DNA of 54,651 nt from an uncultured Erysipelotrichaceae bacterium (GCA_944325255.1 CALUZH010000003.1:1-54651), one strand, 5' to 3'. Counted from the first letter of the stretch, positions 43,882-54,116 are shown. Notes: generated by a model not told the origin, from the letters alone. Translations and numbers: made by a program.

Positions 43882-45699
43882 ATGAAAGATTTCTTCAGAA
43901 ATAAAACCAATATTATCTTAACTGCTGTTTTAGCGGTTTTAGTGGTAGCTGCTGCCTTCTTGCTTTGGCAAATGTTTGGACCGGAACCCATTAAAGCTAT
44001 TGACTTTTCTAAGTTGAATGAAGATGAGGTCAAAGAATGGCAGACACAATATGGAGTAAGCGATGATTTATTGACTATTCGTTATGAATATGACGAAGAA
44101 GTTGAAAAGGGCTATGTCGTCTATCAATCGATAAAAGAGGGTGAAGATATAAGTGATGGTATTACGATTGTGATATCTAACGGTTATGATCCGAATTTAG
44201 AGCTTGAGCTTCCCGATATTGAAGGCTTGACCAAGACCGACTTAAAGTCATGGTTTGATACTAACCATTTCAGCGAATATCGCTTTGAATATGTTTTATC
44301 GGAAGATAAACCGCTGGATATGGTAATTGCTTTAAATAAAAGCGGCAAGGCCAAACGCAGTGAAGAAATTATCGCCACGGTTTCTGCCGGTAATGATGCC
44401 GAAAATATCATTATTACCGTGCCCGATTTTAAGGACTATACTAAGGAAGAAATTGATGAATGGGCTCAAAATAATATGGTGAATGTCCATTATACCTATG
44501 TTCTTTCACCAAATTATCCAAGCGGTGCGGTCATTGAACAAAATATTGAAAGTCAAACGGAAATCACGGTTGGTACCGTCATTAATATCACTATATCCCA
44601 AGGCAATGGGGTAGCGGTTGAAGATTTTTATGGTACATCCCGCAGTTATGTAGATAATTGGTGTAAGGCAAACGGCATTAAGGTAGCTTATTATTATACT
44701 GCTTCTTCGCTTGGCGAAAATCTCGTAGTTTCCACTGATCCTAAGGCCGGAACTTTGATTGGCAACGGTTCAACCTTAACGGTTTATCTATCGGAAGGTC
44801 AAAAAGAAAAAGAGACAGTCAATGTAGGCGATGACTTATTGAATATGAGTGAAAGTGCCTTTGTGGAGCATATTAAATCCTTAGGTTTGAATGCTTCCAA
44901 GAGTAATACCACCTATTTTTCAACAACCATTGCCAGCGGCAATATCTATAGCTATGAAGATGGTGACTTCCCGATAGGCGATACGATTACTTATAGTTTA
45001 TCAATCGGTAAATATAGCTTTAATGCCGATGAATTCAATAATAAGTCGAAAAGCAGTGTCAATACCTTAGTTCAAAATCTCAATGCCCGTAATGCCCATG
45101 TCAGCATTAAATTCAATAATGTCGAAACAAGTGACTATAGTGAAAATACGGTCTATGGCTGTACGGCGAGTGCTTCGGGCATTAATACCAATATCACATG
45201 TAATGTCGCTATCGCATCCGCTTCATCGGGCAGTGGCGGCAATGATAAGCCAAGTGTTGAGACAGTCAATGTGCCAAATTATGTCGGCCAAGCCAGTCCT
45301 TGCGGCAATGATAGTTCCTGTACCATCGATTCCATTAATTATAGTGTGAGCTATGACTACAGCGATACCTATGATAGCGGGATTGTCATTTCGCAAAGCG
45401 CCTCAGGTGTCGTCAATCAGGGAACTAATATTTCTTTAGTGGTATCTCAGGGTATTAAAACGGCTTATATCGGCGATAAAGACCTTTATAACGGCGGCGA
45501 TTATGAAAGTTCTTTAGCCAGTATTAACCGCAATCTTTCGGTCTTTAATTTAACTATTGAAAATCATAATATTCAAAATGATGAAGATTATTCGGATGGT
45601 CAAATTATTTCCATTATTGTGGGGAATTTAGGCGAAGCTTATACACCGGGCGAGTATCCGGTCTCTACTTCGGTACTGGTGACAATTGCTAAAAAGTAG
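43882..45699 (+). CDS. Membrane-anchored PASTA-repeat protein
   Basis: A 605-residue protein with one N-terminal membrane helix (~10-31) and an outside region of PASTA-like repeats, at least five by eye, such as VPDFKDYTKEEIDEWAQ followed by GTVINITISQG, and a late one starting VNVPNYVGQ. PASTA domains bind peptidoglycan or lipid II; here they are not fused to a kinase or PBP. A Gly/Ser-rich link (near 450) precedes the last repeats, which carry two Cys. ATG at 43882 is preferred to GTG at 43867. It ends the operon that starts with the Phd-like gene. Confidence 0.82.
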   Translation: MKDFFRNKTNIILTAVLAVLVVAAAFLLWQMFGPEPIKAIDFSKLNEDEVKEWQTQYGVSDDLLTIRYEYDEEVEKGYVVYQSIKEGEDISDGITIVISNGYDPNLELELPDIEGLTKTDLKSWFDTNHFSEYRFEYVLSEDKPLDMVIALNKSGKAKRSEEIIATVSAGNDAENIIITVPDFKDYTKEEIDEWAQNNMVNVHYTYVLSPNYPSGAVIEQNIESQTEITVGTVINITISQGNGVAVEDFYGTSRSYVDNWCKANGIKVAYYYTASSLGENLVVSTDPKAGTLIGNGSTLTVYLSEGQKEKETVNVGDDLLNMSESAFVEHIKSLGLNASKSNTTYFSTTIASGNIYSYEDGDFPIGDTITYSLSIGKYSFNADEFNNKSKSSVNTLVQNLNARNAHVSIKFNNVETSDYSENTVYGCTASASGINTNITCNVAIASASSGSGGNDKPSVETVNVPNYVGQASPCGNDSSCTIDSINYSVSYDYSDTYDSGIVISQSASGVVNQGTNISLVVSQGIKTAYIGDKDLYNGGDYESSLASINRNLSVFNLTIENHNIQNDEDYSDGQIISIIVGNLGEAYTPGEYPVSTSVLVTIAKK

Positions 45700-45700
45700 T

Positions 45701-45728
45701 TTGACAATCAAAGTTCAGTCATTATAAT
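45701..45728 (+). promoter_or_regulatory. Consensus promoter of MATE gene
   Basis: TTGACA (45701-45706), 16-base spacer, TATAAT (45723-45728). Transcription would start near 45735, inside the 5' arm of the hairpin at 45731. Confidence 0.8.
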
Positions 45729-45730
45729 TT

Positions 45731-45757
45731 AGGGGTATATACGTACCCCTCTTTTTT
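45731..45757 (+). terminator. Terminator after the PASTA gene, overlapping the MATE transcription start
   Basis: AGGGGTA (45731-45737) / TACCCCT (45744-45750), then CTTTTTT. A transcript from upstream has the whole stem and should stop; one that starts near 45735 lacks most of the 5' arm and should pass. Confidence 0.85.
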
Positions 45758-45762
45758 AATTT

Positions 45763-47163
45763 ATGTCTTTAATTAAACGATTTTGCACCTGGCAGGGAAT
45801 TCTTAAGCCAGAACAAGTAAAAGGTGAAATGCCAAGCAACAGAGCCATTTATGGACGTACTTTTGATATGGCCTGGCCCAGTGCCTTAGAAAATGTATTA
45901 ATCGCTTTAATCGGGGCGATGGATATGATCATGGTCGGCTTTTTGGGCAAGGAAGCTATTTCGGCGGTCGGTATTACCAATCAGCCGAAGTATATTGTTC
46001 TAGCCCCGATTTTGGCCTTAAATACCGCAACAGTTGTCTATGTTGCCAGAAAAAAAGGGGAAAATAATCAAAAAGAAGCTAATGACTATACGAAGATTGC
46101 GATTATCTTTTCTTTTATTTTCAGTCTTTTTATTTGTCTTTTAGCTTTTGTATATTGTGAAGATATCTTATGGTTTGCCGGGGCGCAAAGCGATTATATT
46201 GATTTGGCTACTGAATACTTCCGTATCGTGCTTATCAGCTTAATTCCTTATTCTTTGGGGCTTACCATTACCTCAGCCCAAAAAGGTGCCGGTTATACTA
46301 AGATTTCCTTAGTTACCAATATGACGGCCAATATCGTCAATATTATCTTTAATGCCCTGCTTATTCATGGCTATATGGGTTTTCCGGCCTTGGGTGTCAA
46401 GGGTGCCGCTATCGCTACAGCTATCGGCAATACGCTTTCCTTTATCATAGCCATAGCTTCCCTATTAATTAAAGAGCGTTATCTCCATCTGTCTTTTGAA
46501 AAAATCGCAAACTTTATGGATAAGACGGGCAAACTCTTTAATATTGGTCTTAATGCTTTTATTGAACAAATATTTTTACGCTTTGGCTTTTTCATTTATG
46601 CCAAAGTTGTGGCCGGACTTGGCACGGCGGAGTTTGCTGCGCACCAGGTTTGCATGAATATTATGACCATTTCTTTTGGTTTCGGTGATGGGTTACAGGT
46701 TGCCAATACTTCGCTTGTCGGTCAAAGTTTGGGTCAAAGACGCAGTGATTTGGCCATTGTCTATACCCGTATATCGCAGCTCATCGGTATTACTACCGCC
46801 TTGATTTTATGCTTTGCGGTAAGTTTTTTCTCTGATCCCCTTGTTAATATCTTTTCCAATGATATCGAAGTTATTGAATTAGCTTCTATTCCGATGAAGA
46901 TATTGGGAATTACCATTCTTTTCCAAATTCCGCAAGTAATTATTGTCGGAGCATTAAGAGGGGCAGGGGATGTACGCTTTGTTGCCTGGATGATGCTTTT
47001 TTGTGTAGGCATTATTCGTCCATTCCTTTCGTACTTCTTGGCTTATCCATTGGGATGGGGCTTGATTGGTGCTTGGATTGGCTTATTTTTGGATCAATTT
47101 ATGCGTTTTTTGATTTCTTTTGCCCGTTTTCACGGCGGTCATTGGTTGAAAATAAAAATTTAG
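45763..47163 (+). CDS. MATE-family efflux transporter
   Basis: A 466-residue polytopic membrane protein with twelve or so hydrophobic segments. DMAWPSALENVL followed by IGAMDMIMVGFLG is the MATE-family start, and a second copy of the pattern appears in the C-terminal half (GLNAFIEQIFLRFGFF). These antiporters export drugs or metabolites using H+ or Na+. An N-terminal extension of ~35 residues is common in close relatives, so ATG at 45763 is kept although no ribosome site is seen. The substrate is unknown. The ATP-grasp gene follows after 7 bases. Confidence 0.9.
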   Translation: MSLIKRFCTWQGILKPEQVKGEMPSNRAIYGRTFDMAWPSALENVLIALIGAMDMIMVGFLGKEAISAVGITNQPKYIVLAPILALNTATVVYVARKKGENNQKEANDYTKIAIIFSFIFSLFICLLAFVYCEDILWFAGAQSDYIDLATEYFRIVLISLIPYSLGLTITSAQKGAGYTKISLVTNMTANIVNIIFNALLIHGYMGFPALGVKGAAIATAIGNTLSFIIAIASLLIKERYLHLSFEKIANFMDKTGKLFNIGLNAFIEQIFLRFGFFIYAKVVAGLGTAEFAAHQVCMNIMTISFGFGDGLQVANTSLVGQSLGQRRSDLAIVYTRISQLIGITTALILCFAVSFFSDPLVNIFSNDIEVIELASIPMKILGITILFQIPQVIIVGALRGAGDVRFVAWMMLFCVGIIRPFLSYFLAYPLGWGLIGAWIGLFLDQFMRFLISFARFHGGHWLKIKI

Positions 47164-47170
47164 AGGTATT

Positions 47171-48172
47171 ATGCGTTATTTAAAAAGATTATTGGAACTT
47201 GATTATCGGCAAATGTGGGAGAAAATCAAGCGGATTAAAAAACGCAGCGGGCGTTCTTATTTTTTTATCATTTATGATATTATTCGCTGTTCACGTAAAT
47301 TCGGTTCCGGATATATTGATTATTGCAATTTCCATTTTGAAGAATTAAGCGATGAATTGAAAGCCACTTATGTCACCAGGATGGTCAATGACGACTATTG
47401 CAAGCTTTTAAATGATCCTTCCTATTATGATGTCGTTAATGACAAGGCAACTTTTTTAAAGATTTATCATGACTTTGCCAAACGTGATTATTTAGATCTA
47501 CGGCAAAGCGATAAAGAAGCTTTCAGTGCTTTCATTCATATACATCCGCTTTTTATGGCTAAGCCGGTTGACCAATTGTGCGGCAAGGGTATCGAGAAAA
47601 TCGACAGCCGTAACTTTGATGATGAAGAATTATATGAAAGGCTGATTAAGCAGCAGCAATTCCTTTTGGAAGAACTAATCGTTCAAGATGATACAATGGC
47701 TTCTTTAAATCCCAGTTCCATTAATACGATAAGAATTGTAACGATTTTAAAGAATGATAAGGTTTATATGCCCTTTATGGCTTTAAGAATGGGCCGCTCA
47801 GGCGTAGTGGTCGATAATTTTAATCATGGCGGGTTAAATGCCTTGATAAATGAAAAAGGGGAGGTTTATACCTTGGCAGTTACTAAGGATGAAAGAGAAT
47901 ATGAATATCATCCTGACAGTCACGTTAAAATCAAGGGTTTTAAGATTCCTCATTTTGCGAAGCTTTTAGAAACGGCCGATGCCATTGCCCGTGTAACACC
48001 GGAACTTGGAATGTGCGGTTGGGATTTCTGTATTGCCAAAGATAAGGGCATTGTCGCCATTGAGGGCAATCACTTGCCGGGCTATGACCTTTATCAATGT
48101 TATGGTCAAAGGCCAATTGATAAAAGAGGAAAAAAACCGCTTTTTGATAGTATTATCTATGGTGATAAATGA
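47171..48172 (+). CDS. Sugar-transfer-associated ATP-grasp protein
   Basis: A 333-residue soluble enzyme. LNPSSINTIRIVTI, FMALRMGRSGVVVDNFNHGG and the C-terminal MCGWDFCIAKDKGIVAIEGNHLPG are the marks of the ATP-grasp group often found in capsule and glycan clusters. ATP-grasp enzymes activate a carboxylate as acyl phosphate and join it to an amine or thiol; the substrate here is not known. It probably shares the MATE transcript. A terminator follows. Confidence 0.78.
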   Translation: MRYLKRLLELDYRQMWEKIKRIKKRSGRSYFFIIYDIIRCSRKFGSGYIDYCNFHFEELSDELKATYVTRMVNDDYCKLLNDPSYYDVVNDKATFLKIYHDFAKRDYLDLRQSDKEAFSAFIHIHPLFMAKPVDQLCGKGIEKIDSRNFDDEELYERLIKQQQFLLEELIVQDDTMASLNPSSINTIRIVTILKNDKVYMPFMALRMGRSGVVVDNFNHGGLNALINEKGEVYTLAVTKDEREYEYHPDSHVKIKGFKIPHFAKLLETADAIARVTPELGMCGWDFCIAKDKGIVAIEGNHLPGYDLYQCYGQRPIDKRGKKPLFDSIIYGDK

Positions 48173-48176
48173 TTCT

Positions 48177-48203
48177 AAGACAGCCTTGAGCTGTCTTTTA
48201 TTT
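48177..48203 (+). terminator. Terminator after the ATP-grasp gene
   Basis: AAGACAGC / GCTGTCTT with loop CTTGA, then TTATTTT. The stem may also serve the converging lipoprotein transcript. Confidence 0.8.
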
Positions 48204-48235
48204 TGGGAATATAGTTGAATACTTTTGAAGATGAA

Positions 48236-48601
48236 TTATGACAATTGTCCAAAGTATTTTTCGATAATATCAATAAGCGGGAAGTCTTCAATTATATAAA
48301 GTTCATCTTTCATACCGATATATTTTCCAAGATAATATAGTGTCCTTGACTTATTATCACCGGTTTTAATATCGATGAAGATGCCACAGCCAACAATTCC
48401 TTCAGGAGCTACTTCGTATTGGTCAGTATGAATTGTATCTAAATAATCTAAGACTCTTGAAGCTTCTTCTTCACTAAGCTCATATTCAGTAAATGGCGGA
48501 TATTCGGCGCTGATGCTCGCTGAAACGATATCAGCCTTGCAAGCTGTCATAAATACCAAAGCCAGGCAAGTTAAAATCTTAAAAAGAGATAGCTTTTTCA
48601 T
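48236..48601 (-). CDS. Small lipoprotein of unknown function
   Basis: A 121-residue product with a lipoprotein signal (MKKLSLFKILTCLALVFMTAC, lipid-modified Cys21). The mature part is acidic, with no family I recognise (EYELSEEEASRVLDYLDTIH, GCGIFIDIKTGDNKSRTLYY). AGGAAG lies before the ATG. It is the only gene on this strand in the second half of the window. Confidence 0.75.
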   Translation of the reverse strand: MKKLSLFKILTCLALVFMTACKADIVSASISAEYPPFTEYELSEEEASRVLDYLDTIHTDQYEVAPEGIVGCGIFIDIKTGDNKSRTLYYLGKYIGMKDELYIIEDFPLIDIIEKYFGQLS

Positions 48602-48752
48602 ATTTTCTTCCTTGATTCTTATCTTTATATAATCATTTTAGCATATTAATAGGTGCCTTTATAACGGATCAAAAGATACCGGAATTTATGTATTCGTTTT
48701 CATTTTTTTAGGCTATAATTAAAGTAGCTTATTAGTTTAGGGAGGAAATAAT

Positions 48753-51700
48753 ATGGCTAAAACCTTTATGTCAATGGACGGTAATACCGCTACTGCCCAT
48801 TGTGCGTATGCTTTTACCGAAGTAGCGTGTATCTATCCGATTACACCGTCTTCACCTATGGCCGAAATCATTGATGTTTGGGCATCCCAAGGACGCAAAA
48901 ATGTTTTTGATAAGGTTTGCAAGGTTGTAGAAATGCAAGCCGAAGGCGGTGCTGCCGGGGCCGTACATGGTGCTTTGCAGGGTGGGGCCTTAGCTGCTAC
49001 TTTCACTGCTTCACAGGGCTTACTTTTAATGATTCCAAATCTTTATAAGATGGCCGGTGAATTGTTGCCGGGCGTAATTCATGTTGCTGCCCGTTCTTTG
49101 GCCAGCCGTTCTTTATCGATTTTTGGTGACCACCAAGACGTTTATGCTTGCCGGCAAACCGGTGTATGTATGTTGGCATCCCATTCGGTTCAAGAATGTA
49201 TGGACCTGGCCGGAGTGGCTCATCTTTCAGCCATTAAGGGTTCTTTACCGTTCATTCATTTCTTTGACGGTTTTAGAACCTCGCATGAGATTCAAAAGAT
49301 TGAAGTCATGGATACCGACTTTTTAAAGAGTCTTTTGGATAAGGATGCGGTTGACCGTTTCCGTAAGAATGCCTTAAATCCGCATGGCAATGCCGTAACC
49401 AGAGGCGGTGCGGAAAATGATGATGTTTACTTTGCCGGTAAGGAAGCCCAGAATCATTTCCATAATGATATGGCTGATATTGTCAATTATTATATGGAAA
49501 AGATTTCCGAACATACCGGCAGACACTATGCCCCATTTACTTACTATGGTGCTGAAGATGCCGAAAGAATCATCATCGCTATGGGTTCGGTAACCGAAAC
49601 AATCAAAGAAACTATCGATACTTTGGTAGCTAAGGGTGAAAAAGTCGGTTTGATTAAAGTTCATCTTTATCGGCCATTCTCTTTGAAATACTTGGAAGCT
49701 GTTTTGCCTGCCAGTGTTAAAAAGATTGCTGTCTTAGATCGCAGCCAAGAACCGGGTGCCCGCGAACCTTTATATCTTGATGTATGTGCAGCCTTAAAGG
49801 GTCATAAAGATATTGCCATTATCGGCGGACGCTATGGCTTAAGTTCTCATGATACGGCTCCTAATCAAATTAAGGCAGTCTATGATGAATTAAGTAAGGA
49901 TGATATGAAGGATGAATTTACCGTTGGTATTACTGATGATGTAACCCATCTTTCATTGGAAGTTGATCCTGATTTCCATAATGATCATGACTATACTTCC
50001 TGTCTTTTCTATGGTTTAGGTAGTGATGGTACGGTCAGCGCCAATAAATCTTCTATTAAGATTATCGGCGATAATACCGATCAGTATGCCCAAGCCTATT
50101 TCCAATATGATTCCCGTAAGGCCGGTGGCGTAACCAGATCGCACTTACGTTTTGGTCCGACACCGATTCATTCGACTTATTATGTAGAAAATGCTGACTT
50201 TGTTTCCTGCTCATTGGATGCTTATTGTTTCAAATATGATATGGTTAAGAGCTTAAAAGAAGGCGGTACTTTCTTACTTAATACGACTTTCCCGAAAGAA
50301 GAATTGGAACACCACTTACCGAATCGGATGTTGGCCGGACTGGCTAAGAAACATGCGAAATTCTATATTATCGATGCTACCAAGATCGCTCTTGATATCG
50401 GTATGGGTCGAAGAACCAATACCATTCTCCAATCAGCCTTCTTTGCCTTAAATGAACAAATTATGCCATATGATAAAGCAGTTGAACTGATGAAATATAT
50501 GGCTAAGAAGACTTATAGTAAAAAGGGTGATGACATTGTCGCCTTAAACTATCAGGCCATTGATGAAGGTAAATCGGGTCTTGTCGAGATTCCGGTTAAG
50601 GAGTCATGGGCTGATTTGCCATATGACAATAAGCGGGTAAGTACCGGTGATGAATATTTTGATGTACATGTATCCGGCATCAATTCATTAAACGGTTATG
50701 ATTTACCGGTTTCTAATTTCTTAAAATATGGTTTGGAAGATGGCTCAATTCAAAATAATGTTTCCTTTAAAGAAAAAAGAACCATTGCCATTCAAGTGCC
50801 AAGCTGGAATCCGGATAATTGTATCCAATGTGGTTTCTGTGCCTTTGTATGTCCGCATGCCACAATTCGTCCATTCCTTTTGACGGATGAAGAAGTCAAG
50901 GCAGCACCGATGGAATTTAAGACCATTCCGGCAATGGGCAAGGGCGTTGAAAATCTTAAATTCCGTATTCAGGTATCACCGGCCAACTGTGTAGGCTGCG
51001 GCTTGTGTGTTACTGAATGTCCGGGCAAGGGCGGAAATAAGGCTTTGGAAATGGTTGATGTCAACAGTAAACTTGACCAGGAACCTTTGGCTGATTACCT
51101 CTTTAAGGATGTTGATTATAAGACCCAATACTTCCCAACCAATACCGTAAAGGGTTCACAATTCTTAATGCCTTATTTTGAAGTTTCCGGATCCTGTCCG
51201 GGATGTGGCGAAACTCCATATTATAAATTGGTATCCCAGCTCTTTGGTCGGGATATGCTTGTAGCTAACGCTACCGGCTGTTCAATGATTTATTGTTCAA
51301 GCGTTCCGTCTTCACCATTTGTGACCGATAAAAACGGTGAGGGTGTAGCTTGGGCCAACTCCTTGTTTGAAGATAATGCCGAATATGGATTCGGTATGGC
51401 CATTGCCCAAAATAATAAAGAAGCCCGTATTTTGGAAATTATGGAAAATCATCTTGATGGTGATTGTCATGATGCCTTCAGCAAGTATTTAAGTGCCGGT
51501 GGTGATCGTGACAAGCAACGGGCCTGCAAGGATGAAGTTATTGCCGCTGTCAAAGCTTCAAGCGATGAAGCCGTAAAGGAACTATTGGACTACGAAAGAG
51601 ATCTTGTATCTAAGTCTGTATGGATTGTCGGTGGTGACGGTTGGGCTTACGATATCGGTTATGGCGGACTTGACCACGTTATTGCCAATGAATTGAATGT

Positions 51701-52250
51701 CAATATCTTGGTTTTGGATACCGAAGTTTATTCCAATACCGGCGGTCAATCATCTAAATCTTCACAAGCAGCCTCCATCGCTAAGTTTACGGCCGGCGGT
51801 AAGGCAACAGCCAAGAAAGACTTGGGTATGATTGCCATGGCTTATGGTCATGTCTATGTGGCCAATGTCGCTATGGGTGCTAATCGTCAACAGACCCTCA
51901 ATGCCTTTATTGAAGCGGAAAGCTATGACGGACCATCGCTCATTATCGCTTATTCTCCTTGTGTTGAACATGGTATCAAGGGCGGACTTTCCAATCATCA
52001 AAGAGTTCAGGCCAAGGCTGTAGAATGCGGTTATACGACATTGTATCGTTATGATCCACGTAAGGAACATCCTTTGACTATTGATTCCAAAGAACCGGAT
52101 TGGTCAAAATTCCATGACTTCCTCATGAATGAGACCCGTTTCTCGCAACTTTATAAGTTGCATGGTGAAGAAAAGGCTGATGCGATGACGGCTAAGACCT
52201 TGGAAGATGCCAAGAAGCGTTACGCCAGACTTAAAGAAATGGATAAATAG
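48753..52250 (+). CDS. nifJ: Pyruvate:ferredoxin (flavodoxin) oxidoreductase
   Basis: A 1165-residue single-chain PFOR that turns pyruvate and CoA into acetyl-CoA, CO2 and reduced ferredoxin, a core step in anaerobes. Domain I/II with AYAFTEVACIYPITPSSPMAE at the start, two ferredoxin-type 4Fe-4S sites (CIQCGFCAFVCP and CVGCGLCVTECP, ~690-760), the CPGCGE cluster site (~820) and the TPP site GDGWAYDIGYGGLDHV. The length is full. GGGAGGA precedes the ATG; a TATAAT box lies at 48714-48719. A strong terminator follows. Confidence 0.97.
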   Translation: MAKTFMSMDGNTATAHCAYAFTEVACIYPITPSSPMAEIIDVWASQGRKNVFDKVCKVVEMQAEGGAAGAVHGALQGGALAATFTASQGLLLMIPNLYKMAGELLPGVIHVAARSLASRSLSIFGDHQDVYACRQTGVCMLASHSVQECMDLAGVAHLSAIKGSLPFIHFFDGFRTSHEIQKIEVMDTDFLKSLLDKDAVDRFRKNALNPHGNAVTRGGAENDDVYFAGKEAQNHFHNDMADIVNYYMEKISEHTGRHYAPFTYYGAEDAERIIIAMGSVTETIKETIDTLVAKGEKVGLIKVHLYRPFSLKYLEAVLPASVKKIAVLDRSQEPGAREPLYLDVCAALKGHKDIAIIGGRYGLSSHDTAPNQIKAVYDELSKDDMKDEFTVGITDDVTHLSLEVDPDFHNDHDYTSCLFYGLGSDGTVSANKSSIKIIGDNTDQYAQAYFQYDSRKAGGVTRSHLRFGPTPIHSTYYVENADFVSCSLDAYCFKYDMVKSLKEGGTFLLNTTFPKEELEHHLPNRMLAGLAKKHAKFYIIDATKIALDIGMGRRTNTILQSAFFALNEQIMPYDKAVELMKYMAKKTYSKKGDDIVALNYQAIDEGKSGLVEIPVKESWADLPYDNKRVSTGDEYFDVHVSGINSLNGYDLPVSNFLKYGLEDGSIQNNVSFKEKRTIAIQVPSWNPDNCIQCGFCAFVCPHATIRPFLLTDEEVKAAPMEFKTIPAMGKGVENLKFRIQVSPANCVGCGLCVTECPGKGGNKALEMVDVNSKLDQEPLADYLFKDVDYKTQYFPTNTVKGSQFLMPYFEVSGSCPGCGETPYYKLVSQLFGRDMLVANATGCSMIYCSSVPSSPFVTDKNGEGVAWANSLFEDNAEYGFGMAIAQNNKEARILEIMENHLDGDCHDAFSKYLSAGGDRDKQRACKDEVIAAVKASSDEAVKELLDYERDLVSKSVWIVGGDGWAYDIGYGGLDHVIANELNVNILVLDTEVYSNTGGQSSKSSQAASIAKFTAGGKATAKKDLGMIAMAYGHVYVANVAMGANRQQTLNAFIEAESYDGPSLIIAYSPCVEHGIKGGLSNHQRVQAKAVECGYTTLYRYDPRKEHPLTIDSKEPDWSKFHDFLMNETRFSQLYKLHGEEKADAMTAKTLEDAKKRYARLKEMDK

Positions 52251-52259
52251 TTATCCTTT

Positions 52260-52291
52260 GACCCCTATCGATTGATAGGGGTCTTTTTATT
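52260..52291 (+). terminator. Terminator after nifJ
   Basis: Perfect 10-bp stem GACCCCTATC (52260-52269) / GATAGGGGTC (52274-52283), loop GATT, then TTTTTATT. Confidence 0.93.
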
Positions 52292-52319
52292 GTGGTAAGA
52301 TTTAGCTTGAGGTGATTTT

Positions 52320-54116
52320 ATGGCTTTTTTACCAACTACATATGAGGAAATGCTGGAGGCCGGTTTTAATGAACCGGATTTTGTATATGTTACAGGGGAT
52401 GCCTATGTTGACCATCCTTCCTTTGGGATGGCCATTATCACAAGGATCCTTGAAAGATATGGCTTTAAGGTCTGTGTTTTGGCTGAGCCTGATTGGCATA
52501 ATGAAAAGGATTTTAAACGTTTCGGTAAACCCCGCTTAGGTTTTTTGATAAGCGGCGGCAATATTGATTCGATGGTCAATAATTACAGTGTAGCTAAGAT
52601 TCGCCGTAAACATGATGTCTATTCGCATGATGGTAAAAATCATCGTCCTGACCGGGCACTTACGGTCTATAGTCGCTTAGCCCGTAAGGCCTATCCGGAT
52701 TGCGATATTATCATTGGCGGCATTGAAGCCAGTTTAAGACGTTTAGCTCATTATGATTATTGGGATGATGATATGCGACCTTCCGTACTTATCGATTCTC
52801 AAGCAGATTTATTGATGTATGGTATGGGTGATATTTCGATTGTGGAAATTGCCCAAGCCTTAGATTCAGGTTTAAGAGCCAAAGATCTGGTTTATCTTGA
52901 CGGGGTAGTCTATAAAACTACAAATCTTGATTATCTCTCCGATTACATAATGTTGCCGAGCTTTGCGGAACTTAAGGCTGATAAAATGGCTTATAATGCC
53001 TCCTTTAAGATCCAATATGAAAATACCGACCATTATCATGCCAAGACTTTAGTTGAAGCATATGAGGGCTTCTATATTGTGCAAAATCGGCCTAATCGAC
53101 CTTTGACCCAAATGGAACTTGATGATACTTATGAACTTCCATATGAACGCAATTATCATTTCTCCTATGCCCAAAAGGGGGAACATGTGGCGTCGATTGA
53201 TGAAGTAAAATTTTCTTTAGCCAGCAATCGGGGATGTTTCGGGGGTTGCAGTTTTTGTGCCTTGACCTTTCATCAAGGCCGCATTATTCAATCAAGATCT
53301 AAAGAGTCGCTGATTAAAGAAGCTTTGAAGCTTATCGCCATGCCGGATTTTAAGGGCTACATTCATGATGTCGGCGGACCGACGGCTAATTTTTATCATC
53401 CGGCCTGTGATTTCCAAAAAACCCGGGGTGTTTGTCCGAACCGTCCTTGTCTTTCACCAAGATGCCCTAATTTAAAAGTAAGCCATAATGATTATTTAGA
53501 TATCTTAAGAGCCTTAAGGGGTCTGGAAGGAGTTAAAAAGGTCTTTGTGCGCAGCGGTATCCGCTATGATTATTTAATCTATGATGAGGATGAGACCTTC
53601 TTTAAGGAACTTGTGGAATATCATATTTCCGGACAGCTTAAAGTCGCTCCGGAACATGTCGATGATAAAGTTTTGGATGTAATGGGTAAACCGCATCATG
53701 AAATATATGAACGTTTCAAAAAACGTTATACTGAGTTGAATAAGGAAGTCGGTAAAAACCAATTTTTAGTTCCTTATCTCATGTCTTCGCATCCAGGAAG
53801 TGATATTCACAGTGCCGTGGCCTTGGCTGAATACTTGCGGGATATTCATTATCAGCCTCAACAAGTCCAAGACTTTTATCCAACACCGTCAACCCTTTCA
53901 ACCGTTATTTATTATACGGGTGTCCATCCTTTGACGGGAGAAAAGGTCTATGTGGAAAAAAGTCCGCATGGTAAAGCCATCCAAAGAGCGCTTATGCAAT
54001 ATAAAAATCCGAAAAACTATGCCTTGGTCTATGAAGGGCTTTTAAAGGCAGGAAGAAGCGATCTTATCGGCTATGGCAAAAAGTGTCTGATTAAACCTAG
54101 GAGAGTCGCAAAATGA
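52320..54116 (+). CDS. YgiQ-family radical SAM protein
   Basis: A 598-residue member of the YgiQ family: N-terminal cobalamin-binding-like domain (DFVYVTGDAYVDHPSFGMAI, GGIEASLRRLAHYDYW), then the radical SAM core with RGCFGGCSFCALTFHQGR (cluster Cys306, Cys310, Cys313) and the Cys-rich stretch GVCPNRPCLSPRCPNL. The length is in the family range. The reaction is unknown. GAGGTG precedes the ATG. It overlaps the next gene by 4 bases. Confidence 0.92.
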   Translation: MAFLPTTYEEMLEAGFNEPDFVYVTGDAYVDHPSFGMAIITRILERYGFKVCVLAEPDWHNEKDFKRFGKPRLGFLISGGNIDSMVNNYSVAKIRRKHDVYSHDGKNHRPDRALTVYSRLARKAYPDCDIIIGGIEASLRRLAHYDYWDDDMRPSVLIDSQADLLMYGMGDISIVEIAQALDSGLRAKDLVYLDGVVYKTTNLDYLSDYIMLPSFAELKADKMAYNASFKIQYENTDHYHAKTLVEAYEGFYIVQNRPNRPLTQMELDDTYELPYERNYHFSYAQKGEHVASIDEVKFSLASNRGCFGGCSFCALTFHQGRIIQSRSKESLIKEALKLIAMPDFKGYIHDVGGPTANFYHPACDFQKTRGVCPNRPCLSPRCPNLKVSHNDYLDILRALRGLEGVKKVFVRSGIRYDYLIYDEDETFFKELVEYHISGQLKVAPEHVDDKVLDVMGKPHHEIYERFKKRYTELNKEVGKNQFLVPYLMSSHPGSDIHSAVALAEYLRDIHYQPQQVQDFYPTPSTLSTVIYYTGVHPLTGEKVYVEKSPHGKAIQRALMQYKNPKNYALVYEGLLKAGRSDLIGYGKKCLIKPRRVAK

